A DNA stretch of 31,098 nt from positions 1 to 31,098 of the forward strand of contig JAIVFJ010000500.1 of NCBI GenBank assembly GCA_025765615.1, given 5' to 3'. Below the pieces are notes generated by a model, which did no database searches, was not told the DNA's origin, and was given only the letters and a program-made list of their open reading frames with translations. A program made the translations under genes and the position numbers. This DNA is from Zopfochytrium polystomum. Its lineage: Eukaryota > Chytridiomycota > Chytridiomycetes > Chytridiales > Chytridiaceae. Every line of letters starts with the position of its first letter. The stretch's first letter is position 1. Positions 20,542 through 30,488 of the stretch are shown in pieces.

Positions 20542-21030
20542 TCACAAGCTCACCGTCCCAAGACCCTGCCCGCCAGCGTTTGCAGCGAGAAGCACCCAGC
20601 CCATCCACAGCGGGGCAACGGCGGCGCCCACGGCCGGCACGACGAGCCCCACTTGCTTCAGCAGGGCCTTACTCTTTGCGCCCCCGCGCTGCGGCACGAG
20701 CCAGACCAGCACAGCGGCAACGGGCAGCGTGGCAGCGCCGACGACCATGGGCATGCCAAACAGCACCATGGCGACGGGGTCGGCGCCGGAGCGGGCGTCG
20801 CCGCAGATCCACATGAGGACGGTCCAGGACGACGGGACGAGGACGGCGGCGATGAGCGTCCAGGCGGCGGTGGCGAGGAGGCGAAGGCCGACGGCGGTGG
20901 TGACGGAGGTGGAGGTGGGGAGCCAGCGGTGGAGCTGGTGATGGAGTGGCGGAGCTGGGGACGGCGCGGCAGCAGGGTGGTCGTGGTCGCGGCCATTGGC
21001 GGTGGTGGTGGTGGTGGTGGTGGTGGGCAT
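20542..21030 (-). CDS. Small multi-pass membrane protein, paralog 1 of 3 (unknown family)
   Basis: Single-exon gene of 162 residues. The N-terminus is low complexity (eight Thr, then Pro/Ala/His). Three strongly hydrophobic segments follow, near residues 46-66, 84-112 and 124-150, with a possible fourth short one near 67-77. Segments shared with the other two copies are 'LHHQLHRWLPTS', 'LRLLAT', 'DPVAMVLFG', 'GAATLPVAAVLVWLVP', 'KALLKQVGLVVPA' and 'GAAVAPLW'. No signal peptide, catalytic motif or known family is recognised. Conservation of the hydrophobic core against divergence of the tails suggests a functional membrane protein. The ATG at 21030 matches the start of copy 2 ('MPTTT'). Confidence 0.7.
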   Translation of the reverse strand: MPTTTTTTTTANGRDHDHPAAAPSPAPPLHHQLHRWLPTSTSVTTAVGLRLLATAAWTLIAAVLVPSSWTVLMWICGDARSGADPVAMVLFGMPMVVGAATLPVAAVLVWLVPQRGGAKSKALLKQVGLVVPAVGAAVAPLWMGWVLLAANAGGQGLGTVSL

Positions 21031-21410
21031 TTGTGGGACGAGGTTTGATTGCTTCGTTTTTGTTGGTTATTAGTTTGCTTGCTCTGTCAACTGACCGCGG
21101 TGAAGTTCACACCACTTCTTCTCCTTTATTTCTTTCTGACTAGTCAAGACTTAAAAGGCAAGTGAGTTCCGGCGCTCTGCTGGCAGTCTCCCTGCTGGCC
21201 GTCTCCCGATATCCAACGGATGGACTGATTTGCCAGTGAAGTCGTCAGGAACCGAACCCTCTGTACAGTATATCAAGAGTTAAGCGTGGTAAGAGGTAGC
21301 GACAGACTGATTTCTTAACTCCAAGTCACTTCAACATTCGAGGGCCTGCGCCACCCACTCTAATTTGCGTTACAAGAACACGCAAGCTAACCTTATAAGG
21401 AACAAACGCC
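21031..21410. other. Intergenic between membrane copy 1 and the Rho gene
   Basis: No gene seen. It should contain the promoter of copy 1 and the 3' end of the Rho-like transcript. Confidence 0.45.
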
Positions 21411-22343
21411 TCAGAGCACGATGCACCTGCGCCGATCGGGGCGTCGCTGTCGTTCTCGCTCACGGTTGGCTAGCCTTGGCCATTGTTCGAGGGGGATGCG
21501 CGAAGCCCGCGCGGCGTGCTTCAGTAGCTCCTTCACGCCTTCACCCGTCACTGAACTGCATTCCACGTAGCGGTAAGCTCCGATTCGTTCGGCGGTTGTG
21601 ATACCCTGGAACAGGTTGGGTAGGTGGGGGATCCGAGTTCACACTTCTTAGTTGAGAAGAGTGCAAATCACGCACAGCTCCTGTTTTGGAAGAAACACCC
21701 CACATTCTCGCTCGAGGACACAGTTACAAGCGGACTACCTCAGAAATTGTGATCGGCGTCTCATGGTATTGCGCAAGGTCCGCTAAGGTTGCCGCATCCT
21801 CTCGCAAGTCTTTCTTGCAGCAAACCAGAATAACGTGTCGCGGTGGGCAAAGGTAGCCAACCTCTGGCATCCACTATTTTTTTTTTGTTTTGTTTTTTTA
21901 ATTGCTGTGAGTGAGCGGGTGACTATTAAACGACCGCAGAGATAGTCTTAGCCAAACTTTTTCGACTACGTTCTCCAATGACGCCGGGCAATCGACGGTG
22001 AAGCAGATCAACACAACTGTGGAACTGGATAGGAAAAACACTCGAAGTTGGTTGTAGGAGCCCTCGCAACAGAACTTGAGTATGTCGGTCTGTCCATCGG
22101 CGATGACCCAGGCGTATGCAGACGATTCGTCGATTCTGCAGCTCTTGCAAAAGTAAGGGCAGGTGAGAGTCAGCAGCCGTTGATCGGCTTGATCGGCTTT
22201 TCGTTCCCCCTTTAATCGCAGCGATCGCTCACGTCTGGACAACTATCAGCGAGTGCACGCAGCAGGCTCCTCTTTCCGCATCCCCCATCGCCGACGAGCG
22301 CCACCGTCACAAGCGCCCGATCCATGCGGGGTCGTTCCTCCAT
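21411..22343 (-). CDS. Atypical Rho-family GTPase (pseudo-GTPase candidate)
   Basis: Four exons, 22343-22233, 22143-21958, 21873-21739 and 21605-21411, each a whole number of codons, give 208 residues. Rho proteins are membrane-bound switches for actin and cell polarity. Rho identity is clear from 'VVLICFTVDCPASLENVVEK' (80-99), 'WMPEV', 'VCCKKDLRED' (G4, 116-125), the insert-like stretch 'TLADLAQYHETPI', 'RIGAYRYVECSS' (G5) and a polybasic tail ending in the CAAX box CIVL (205-208), which predicts geranylgeranylation. The nucleotide site is abnormal. The P-loop reads 'GDGGCGKRS' (18-26), with Arg25 where Thr or Ser binds Mg. Switch I lacks the usual 'YVPT'. The G3 motif 'DTAGQ' is replaced by 'CCEG' (62-65) with two residues lost. 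All introns are GT-AG; the second donor (GTTTGG) is weak. The open frame and intact tail argue against a simple pseudogene. Confidence 0.82.
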
Positions 22344-23562
22344 ACTTTCGGTGGCGCAGCCACCAATCAAAAAATGAGTCGCCACCGCGCTATCCTTTCG
22401 CTGGCCGCATCCGCGGGAGGACCTTTACTTATTACTCTGCCACCTTCCAGCGAGATGCGAGCATCATTGGGACATTCAGAAATGCATGGAAATTTTTTCA
22501 AAGTCCAAAAGAGTAGCGCGGCCAGGCGACGGGGAGCGTGGCGGGGCGCCGACGGGGCAGGCCCGAATCTGAGCGGCCGATGGCAGCGGGGTCGAAAGCA
22601 ACCTGCTGGTTAACCCGAGGGCGAGTCACATCAGGTGAAGGAGGGAGAGGCCGAGGAGCGTCCGGACAGCGATAATCTGGACGAGAAAGGCGTTCATGTC
22701 CGTTTGGCAGCGCTGAAGGAGGTGGGATGGAGCCGAAGACGTCGGCGCGGCGAGGAAGGCTTCGGTCGTTCGATATGGGTCGTGGGTAATGGACGGCACG
22801 GTGCGCCTGAGCCGCTTCCCTCTTTTGATAAATAATGCCTCTCGTGAGCCCATGTTTACTCTGATGGTAATACAATGGTCCATTGAAACTCCGCCGGCTC
22901 TCAACAGCCGCCGCGAAGTCGCCGCTCAGCACATTCTTTACACTTAGAAAGATTTTTAACGAAAAGAACAAGAATCGAAGAAGAATACACGAAATGTCCC
23001 CACTTATGAAGATAACTGCGGATATCAAGGCGGCAGATATGTCGACGGAATCCCCATTCGTTGGGTCTTCCACTGGTTGGCGAGGAGTCAGCCGGAAGCG
23101 GCGGGTCGAGTAGTGAGTATCAGCTCCGCGTGGGCTTTCCGTTAATTTCACAGCGAGAGGAGTGCGGGAGCTGACGTGACGGGAGAGCGCCAGCCAGCGT
23201 TCTTCCAACATATTAACACACCATGTTTGGCCGCTTATTTGTGGGCGCCGCTTAAAAAATGAAAGTGAAATGGGAAGCAGTACGATGAGTCTGTTTCGCT
23301 CTCCCACCTGCGCTTCTCTTCGCACTCAAGGGGCAGTTAGGGGGGGGGGGGGAAGGGAAGGTTATTGACAACGAAGGATCTCGGACGAGGATATTCGATG
23401 TATTTGCCACAGACATCCCTCAATGGAGGTCTGCCGGTGCGGTAGATTGCAAAAAGGGGGGAAGGGCACTGTTACAACGATCGTAAACTAAATCACACAA
23501 ACGAGGCCTTAATTGCCTGCACGCGACAAGCCACAACCCGCATCACAAGCCCCACCGGGGCA
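22344..23562. other. Intergenic, no convincing gene
   Basis: A minus-strand frame is open for 275 codons at 22498-23325, but it has no motif and no codon bias like its neighbours. A 13-base G run lies near 23341-23353. Confidence 0.4.
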
Positions 23563-24033
23563 TCAGCGCTCACCGCCCCTCTCCATCCAGCTCTGCACGA
23601 ACGCGACGACGTACAACCCGCCGATCCACAGCGGCGCAACGGCAGCGCCAACGGCGGGCACGACGAGCCACACTTGCCTCAGCAGGGCCCCGTTCTTTGC
23701 GCCGCGGCGCTGGGGTACGAGCCAGACCAGGACGGCGGCGACGGGCAGCGTGGCGGCGCCGACGCACATGGGCAGGCCGAAGAGCGCGATGACGGCGGGG
23801 TCGCCGCGGGAGTCGGTGAAGGTCCACGTGAGGGCGATCCAGGTCCACGGGACGAGGGCGGCGGCGAGGAGCGTCCAGACGACTGTGGCGAGGAGGCGGA
23901 GGCCGATGGCGGTGGTGAGGGAGGTGGGGAGCCAGCGGTGGAGGTGGTGGTGGTGGTGGTGGAAGCGAGCCGGGGATGGCGGAGCGGCGCCGGTAGCGGC
24001 GGGATCGGTGTCGCCGCTGGTCGTGGTGGGCAT
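23563..24033 (-). CDS. Small multi-pass membrane protein, paralog 2 of 3 (unknown family)
   Basis: Single exon, 156 residues from the ATG at 24033. It begins 'MPTTTSGDTDPAATGAA', has a His-rich stretch ('HHHHHHLHRWLPTS', about 25-38), then the same hydrophobic segments as copy 1: 'LTTAIGLRLLATVVWTLL', 'DPAVIALFGLPMCVGAA', 'VAAVLVWLVPQR' and 'LVVPAVGAAVAPLWIGG'. Copy 1 and copy 2 are the most alike in the last 80 residues. The C-terminus is polar ('ERGGER'). An almost perfect 24-base palindrome lies 49-72 bases upstream of the start. No function is proposed. Confidence 0.72.
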   Translation of the reverse strand: MPTTTSGDTDPAATGAAPPSPARFHHHHHHLHRWLPTSLTTAIGLRLLATVVWTLLAAALVPWTWIALTWTFTDSRGDPAVIALFGLPMCVGAATLPVAAVLVWLVPQRRGAKNGALLRQVWLVVPAVGAAVAPLWIGGLYVVAFVQSWMERGGER

Positions 24034-24081
24034 GACGGGATGAGGTTTTTGTTTTTGTGGCCGTTGGGTCACTTGACCGTG

Positions 24082-24105
24082 CAGCCCTCAAAGCGCTTAG
24101 GGCTG
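24082..24105. promoter_or_regulatory. 24-base imperfect palindrome upstream of paralog 2
   Basis: Outer arms 'cagccct' and 'agggctg' flank the inner palindrome 'aagcgctt', with two unpaired bases. It lies in the presumed promoter of paralog 2 and is not seen upstream of copies 1 or 3. A dimeric transcription-factor site is possible but unproven. Confidence 0.3.
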
Positions 24106-24402
24106 CTGGATTTTGCGCCGCACTGCAACGCCCACCTCCGCCGCTCTCCCCCCCTAACTTCCTCCTGTTACACTCACAGTGGGGAAGGAACATGAACGGC
24201 AGGACAGGTAGGGAAGGATCTCCGCGGAAGCTATCAGAGGTATGTATTTGCCAGTGGGGTCCCCACAAGTTACGCAGTCGTCGTTTGCGGGCAGCGATAG
24301 ACTACAAAAAACTAAACGGACAGAAACAGCTATATCAAGCAGCAATCAATCGAAGAGGCCCTCATTTCTTCAAACCAACACGGACCCGTGTCCTCCCCAC
24401 CA
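24106..24402. other. Intergenic between paralogs 2 and 3
   Basis: No gene seen; promoter of copy 2 and 3' flank of copy 3. Confidence 0.45.
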
Positions 24403-24868
24403 TCACACGCCGCCGCCGCCTCCGCCATTCCTCATCCATTCCTGCACGACGCCCACGACGACCAGCCCCGCAATCCACAGCGGCGCGACCGCGGCGCCCG
24501 CGGCGGGCACGACGAGTCCGACTTGCTTCAGCAGGGCCTTGCTTTTCGCGCCGGCGCCGCGGCGCGGCACGACCCACACCAGCACTGCGGCGACGGGCAG
24601 CGTGGCGGCGCCGATGAGCATCGGCAGGCCAAAGAGCGCCATGACGGCCGGGTCGGCGCGAGAGTCGACTGCTGAAAACAGGAAGGCGACCCACGTCGAA
24701 GAGAGGAGGTAGACGCCGAGGAGCGTCCAGCCGACGGTGGCGAGGATGCGGAGGGCGATCGGGGTTGTGAGGGAGGCTGGGAGGTAGCGGCGGAGCTGGT
24801 GGTGGAGTGAAGGTCGGGACGGCAACGGGGCGGCGAGGACGGCGGCGGGGTCGGTGGTGTTGGGACAT
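24403..24868 (-). CDS. Small multi-pass membrane protein, paralog 3 of 3, start-proximal frameshift
   Basis: About 154 residues if corrected. The body matches the other copies: 'SLHHQLRRYLPASLTT', 'IALRILATVGWTLLG', 'DPAVMALFGLPMLIGAATLP', 'LVWVVPRR', 'KALLKQVGLVVPA', 'GAAVAPLWIAGLVVVG', ending in a Gly-rich tail. The only suitable ATG (24868) is one base out of frame with this body. A C run of three at 24862-24864 appears one base too long; with two C the protein would begin 'MSNTTDPAAV', parallel to copy 2. As written, translation in the conserved frame lacks any ATG before the first membrane segment. It is either a recent break at the start or a base error. Confidence 0.65.
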
Positions 24869-25516
24869 TGTTTGGTGCTCTCTCACTTTCCGTCTCGTTG
24901 TTTTGGAATGTAAAGTAATGCGAGGTGGCCTGTCTTTCTTTCCCGACAAACCGTGGGCCGGCGTTGTTTGAACGAAAAAACCGTGGGGGGGTGGGGACCC
25001 GTTTCGAACCTTCCAACCTGCCTTGCCCGTCCCCACGCCAAAAGAACGTCTGCGTGTGTGTGTGTGTGTGTGTGTGACTCTGTGTGACTGTGTGTGTGCG
25101 CGTGCTTTGGTGCGGACGGCCCCACACTGAACTCGCGATCACTCATCCTGACCACTATTCTTTTGGGACACGCCGCAGCCTTCCCGCCTCCACCCTCTCG
25201 GGCGGTTGCGGCCATTGATTCCGAGATGAACGTTCTCCCTCTACATTTTTTTTTCTTATTCACCGAAACAAGTTCGGGGTTGGCAGTGCCGTCTCTTGGC
25301 ACACAATCTACATAGACCTAGAAGAGAAAAAAAAAAGAGAAGAAGAAACAAAGGGAACGGGTTGAAAGAGAGAGCTTGCGAGAGAGAGGGAGAGGGAGAG
25401 AGAAAAGGAGAGAGTGAGAGAGTGAGCTATCCCCCGCGAGGCGCGCGCTGGCGCCACTGTACGCGAGTATGGTTTCAGTAGGACGCAGCAGGGGCGGGCG
25501 ACGACGACGACGACGA
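24869..25516. other. Intergenic with TG and GA repeats
   Basis: It contains a TG repeat (25053-25076) and GA-rich stretches (about 25320-25425), and is the 3' side of the X325 gene. No gene recognised. Confidence 0.45.
25053..25076. repeat. TG microsatellite
   Basis: About ten TG dinucleotides, followed by further degenerate TG-rich sequence to about 25100. Confidence 0.85.
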
Positions 25517-26368
25517 CTACGACGAGCCGCTAGGGCACTGGAGGTTGGGGCAGATGTCGCCGATCTGCGGGACCGAGCAGAGGTCGGTCGGGCGCAGGTC
25601 CGGCAAGTCCTGGGCGCCATCGTCCGTGCGGGCCGGAAGGTCAGTTGCGTCGCCGAGGACAACGTCTAATTCAGGGAGAAAAAAAAAAAAGGAAAGAAAA
25701 ATTAATTCAATCATACTTTCGCTTCAGTAGGGGAGAGCCTCCCAAAAGAAAATATTTCACAAAAGGGTGGTGTGTGTGTGTGTGCGTGGAGAGCGCTTAC
25801 CGGCACACTGGTACAGCGGACCGTCAGGCCCGTCAAAGACCGTCTGGATCACGGCCTGACCGCCCTCGGTAGCGCCCGACAGCGCAGACAGGTCGACCGG
25901 GATGGTCGAGTTCCAGGGCGGAATGTTGGAGCAAGGGTCGACCTTGCCAAAGTCGACGGTGACCGACGTGACCTGGGTAAAGTCGTCGGCGTCGCCAATC
26001 TTGATGCTCACGTTGACAGTCCCCGTAGAGTGGAAGGCGGAGATGGCCACAGACGACTCTGTTTGTGTGTGAAGGAAGGGGGAGTTGTGGAAAACAATGG
26101 AGAGAGGAGGACAGCGGACGGAGAAATATGGGTAAATGGAATGAGGTTGAATGGGATGGAATGAATTGAATAATCAAAAAAACTCACGCAGTGGGAAGGC
26201 GACGGGGTTCACGGGCGAGTCGAAGCCGCCGCACGGGGCGGTCGGCTCGTCATCGTCGCTGAAGCCGCGGGTGAGGGGCGAGGTGAGCACGTAGTGCGCG
26301 TTGACGACGGCCGAGGAGCTGAGGACAGCAAGAGCGGCGAGCGAGACGGCAGCGGTGAAGTGGACCAT
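25517..26368 (-). CDS. X325 / BIM1-like secreted copper-binding (LPMO-like) protein
   Basis: Three exons, 26368-26188, 26058-25801 and 25665-25517, encode 195 residues. X325 proteins share the LPMO fold and bind copper through an N-terminal His, but the characterised ones act in copper uptake or at the cell surface rather than in cutting polysaccharides. The signal peptide covers residues 1-24 and leaves His25 as the new N-terminus ('HYVLTSPLTRGF'). The hallmark 'PCGGF' follows, then the second candidate copper ligand His70 in 'ISAFHSTGTVNV', and 'STIPVDLSAL' with a candidate Asp. Cys residues in 'DPCSN', 'LYQCA', 'DLCSV' and 'ICPNLQC' could form disulfides. Unlike BIM1-type members it ends 'CPSGSS' with no hydrophobic GPI signal, so it is probably soluble and secreted. 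The stop codon (25519-25517) abuts a TCG repeat. All splice sites are GT-AG and no frame break is needed. Confidence 0.85.
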
Positions 26369-26457
26369 TCTTTGTGTTTTGTTGTTGAATTGGTAAACGA
26401 AAAAAAAACAAAAAAAAAAAAAACATGGGTGATGCCAGCGCCTTTATATGATTGATC

Positions 26458-26482
26458 TGTCTGTCTGTCTGTCTGTCTGTCT
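26458..26482. repeat. TGTC tetranucleotide microsatellite
   Basis: Six tandem TGTC units upstream of the X325 gene. Confidence 0.9.
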
Positions 26483-27411
26483 CTCCGTCAGGCTGGGGGC
26501 AAAAATCGCTCAAAATTCTCCGAAGGGGTGATCGAGAGTGGACGACAGACAGGCAGACAGACAGAATGAAAGAGATGAAGGAGAGAGAGTGAGACAGTGC
26601 CTTTTTTTATCCATTTTCCTTCGTGTGACAGGTCTGTCCCCAGATCTGAGCAATTTTTGCGTGTGCCATTTTTTGTTCTGTCTATCATTTGGAAAGCATG
26701 CCCACTTTCCATTTAGGTTCGACAATCGAACTGTTCCCAAACACGAGGGGGCGACATTGGAATATTCCGCGGAGAATCGAATCGCACAAATGCCTCACGC
26801 ACGCACTTGCTGAGTAAAGAAAAGAGAGAGAGAGAGAGAGAACTGGAAACAAATAAATAAATAAATAAATAACAGCACAAAGTGCGCGCAAGTCGGGCGG
26901 CGCGAGAGTAAAATATTTACAAACCACCAGGATGGAAGTGCGCCTGCCGGGCTTGCCGAGCAAAGTTAGAAGGCAACATCCTCTTTCGTTGCCAACCGCG
27001 GAACCACTAACAAAATTCCTCCCAACTTCCAAAAGAAAAAAGGGGAAACGTTCGAACATCGGGGAGAGGGGAGAAAGAAACAAAAAACGACGCGCTATGG
27101 CGCTCTTGATTAATCGAGACATTTGTCGTTCTTCATTTGGTTCACCGCCACCGCCCCCTCCCACCAACGATGTTTTGGCTCTACTTTTGCTCAGCAAACA
27201 GATGAATTGCGATTCGTGGCTGGAAACCCAATTTTGAAGCCCCTGCCCCCATCACAATCACGTCTGTACTCTCGCTTTGGTTTGCTTAAAAAAAAAAAAG
27301 TGGTTGTTGTCCAACGTTTGGGATAACCCCTGCATCGGTGGGCCAGGGTGCTTGTCAAAGCGTTATTCTTGTCGGTGCGCGTAAAAAGCGGGGTTCCGTC
27401 GGCCAAAGTAG

Positions 27412-27529
<118 letters not shown>

Positions 27530-28344
27530 ATGCAGCGACGCGTGTACACACACACACACACACTACTCACTTCAAATACTTTTGCTGTTGGCTAATGGGA
27601 GAGCGCCGCTCCCTGTTATCCCCCCCGCCCGGCACATGGTCAGAATGGGAAGGACTTCACAAAACAGAGGGGAAAAAAAGGTACAAAAAGAGAAGGCACT
27701 GACACAAAGAAGCGACTAGTAACGGAGGAGGGTCCCACCCCCATCCCACCCCCACGACGACAACGGGAACTTAGAACTACAGAGCACAAACACACACACT
27801 AGGCCAAAGGGGATTTAGAAAAAAATGAGAGTTGTACAGCAGAAAAATGAAACCACAAACCTGGAGCAGTGTTTTGAAAGGGGGGGGAGCACGGTAATAG
27901 TGAAATGGAGAAGGACCTATTCGAGAAAAACAAAAGAATGGAATATGGGAAGATGTGGGCTGGGAAACGGAAAAAAAGAAGAAAAAAAAAGCGGATGGAG
28001 GAAGGAGTGAAAAAAAAGGACGAAAGGGAACTAAGCGGAAATATAAAACTACTGGTGGTGGTGGAATAAGTTGTAACATGGGTCCACGGTGGTTTGCGGA
28101 AGAAAGGCGCTTGATGTTGGAGGGGGGTTAGGGAAACAATCACGCCGATTACGGGGTGACACTTTTCATCGATAAATGTTCCTCATCGTTCAACAAAAAA
28201 AAAGGCACCAAAGGTAAAGGCCCACCCGGAGCTCCGTTTGCTCATCGGTCTTGCTCCGTTGAATTGGGGATTAAAAAGAGAAAAGAGAAAGGGAAAAGCA
28301 AGGGAAAAAAGGCATGTGAAGGGGGTGCTAGCAGTTCGCTGGCC

Positions 28345-30488
28345 TTAGCTGCGGAGACTGGCTACGGCGACGGCGGCAACGGCGGGTGAAGCATCGTTCG
28401 CGTTATGGATGTAGTCGCAGCGGCGTCCGAACGGGCAGAACCCGTCGATCCAGTACGGTTTGCAGAGCTGTGTCTTTTGTGCGGTAAAATTTTTTTTCGC
28501 GTTTTATTAGTTTTTTTTGGTTAGGAAAGCCGAAAAGGGTGGCACAGCAACGTCAAACTCACCCGCCACAGAGGATGCCTCGCGGGCCTGCGCAGTTCGC
28601 TGGGCGAGTGTGCAAAGAAGCAGCCTTTGCCAAAGCGGCAGCGGCCCGTCTCTTGCCAGTGCACGCACAGCTCCGTCTTAAACTTGTCTCCCGCCGCAGC
28701 AGCGCCGGCGGCGGAGGCCGTGGCGTTGGACGTCGGCGCCGTCGCAACCGCCGCTGATTGATGCAGTGGGGAGGACGTGCAGAAGGGTGGGCCGGAGGTG
28801 CCGCGGCTGCGCGGGTGGTGGGGTGGGGAGTTTGACCGCGACGTTGTCGGCGGCGGCGGCGGCGGCGGCGTCGGAGACGGGAGGGGTGACAAGGGCGGCG
28901 ACAGCAGCGGCAGTGGGACTTGGGGCTGCGGCTGCTGTCGGTGTTGGTGCTGTTGCAGCTCCAGGCGCTGGTGCTGGTGCTGGTGCTGCTGGTGGTCCGA
29001 CTGCCGCTGAAGGTGCTGCTGTTGCTGGTGCTGCTGCCGCAACTGGTAGCGGTGGTGCTCCTGTGTCTGCAGCATCCTTTGGCAGTGCTGGAGCAGCTCG
29101 GCCTGGTCGAGGAGCTGCCGCTGGTGCAGGCGATGCTGCAGCTCCCGCTGCAGCTGGTGCATGAGGAGAGTGCGTGCTTGGCTGTCGCTGGGGAGTTGTG
29201 CATAGTGCGCTTGGGCTGTTGTCTGTGGTGATCGTTGTAGCACGGTCGGGATGGTCATTGCTGGAGCCATGGTGGCTTGGTGAATCGCCGGCGGAACGGC
29301 GGTGGAGATGACGAGAGTGGCGGCAGGGACACGCGGAATCAATTCCGGGGCGCAGACAGGGCCCCTGATGTGGCTTGAAACCGGTGCGCGGAGCTCCTGC
29401 AGCGCGCATTGGTTCTTGCATCGCGACGTCCGTCGACGCGTGTTCTCGGTGCACGTCCGGGGAGCCGACGGGACGCGTCCCGGGCGACATGTGCTCGACG
29501 CGGTGGAGAAGGGACTGAGGCAGCGGGTCGCGGAGGGAGGGGGAGGCGGTGACCGAGGCAAGGTTCTCGTGCGAGTGCGGAGGCGAGGACGGCGACGGCA
29601 ACGGCGACGGCGATGGGGACTGCGAAGGCGTGTTGCGCCGGGCTTCCCAGGCTGGCGGGCGGCGCGCGGAGACGCTCGTCCGTGGCTGGGCGGGCGTTGG
29701 AGGCAAAAGCCGGTGAGGCTGGGGGGTGGCTGGTGCAGGGCCGTGATAGTGGTTCAGGGTTCGGGGATTTCTGTCGCAAAACGTTTGGAGGCGCTCGCAC
29801 CCCAAAGTGATCATGTTGAGGGTGGCCCCGTGTTGTTGATAGGAATTCGGCAGGGATTCCACTGGCAGGCCTTTTTTTACAACAGAGTGGGGAAAAGGCA
29901 AATTATGAGCGCGATTCTTTGGGCTTCCTAAACCATTTGGAGACACCTGTACTCACGCTCCTGCTCGTTCTGCGAATGATGTAGTGATTGCCCTGAGATT
30001 CGGTGGTCAACCGTAGGAGCCGGCTGCGTGGGGAGGGTCGCCGTTTGGGAAAAAGTCGGAAATGTGCTGTATCCGTACGGGAGTGAAGGTGAAGAACAGG
30101 CGCCAGAAGAATATGAAGAAGCAGAGTGTGAGACGGCGGGCGCACCAGCGAGTGCTGCTTTTGCCGCTGTCGCGGAGGTCGAGAAGGCCAATGAATTGCG
30201 CGAGCGTCTGCGCGCGCCGGATGCCTGGGGGAGTCGCGGCTTGCTGTTGTTGTTGTTTTTGTTGTTGATGATGATGTTGCTGCTGCTGTCGTTCGGGTCA
30301 GCGTGCGCAAGCAGCGCTGCGCGCTCGCGTTGCTTGTGGCACTGGACGTGGTGGTGGTCGGCCACGGGTGTTAGCGCGGGTGTTGTGGGCGTCGTGGGTG
30401 CGCCAAATGACGCGGCGACGGCGGCGGCTGCGGCGGCAGGGCCAAAGAAGCCGAGGGAGCCGACGACCAAGCAGCAGCTGCTGGACAT
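28345..30488 (-). CDS. Tandem CCCH zinc-finger protein (TTP/TIS11-type mRNA-decay factor)
   Basis: Such proteins bind AU-rich elements in mRNA 3' UTRs and trigger decay. Exons are 30488-29957, 29870-28563 and 28473-28345. Finger 1 follows the lead 'KFKTELC' and has C-x8-C-x5-C-x3-H ('CRFGKGCFFAH'). Finger 2 has the same spacing ('CPFGRRCDYIH'). The linker is 18 residues, exactly the TTP spacing. The last intron falls between the fingers, so finger 2 exists only after splicing. The N-terminus is low complexity: poly-Ala and Asn-rich in exon 1, then Pro/Ser-rich and Gln/His-rich. The frame changes once in exon 2, between about 29400 and 29330; one surplus base would reconcile it and give about 655 residues. 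Alternatively translation starts at the ATG at 29270 in a strong context (GCCACC before it, G after), giving 278 residues. After finger 2 only about 20 residues remain, so no C-terminal CCR4-NOT-binding motif is visible. Confidence 0.82.

Noticed and set aside
22498..23325. 275-codon open frame on the minus strand upstream of the Rho gene
   Set aside because: No domain, no hydrophobic or charged pattern typical of a folded protein, and base composition unlike neighbouring exons. Overlapping frames are equally open.
24999..25027. tRNA-like 'ggttcgaaa' on the minus strand
   Set aside because: The bases around it do not form a T stem, and no acceptor, D or anticodon arms can be folded at the right distances.
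26932..27237. 101-codon plus-strand frame between the X325 and CCCH genes
   Set aside because: Low complexity (Lys/Arg runs, Pro run), no motif and no supporting signals; treated as intergenic.
28766..29231. Ala/Gly-rich and Leu/Val-rich open frames on the plus strand
   Set aside because: They are antisense to the Gln/His-rich exon of the CCCH gene and arise from its CAG/CTG-rich codons.
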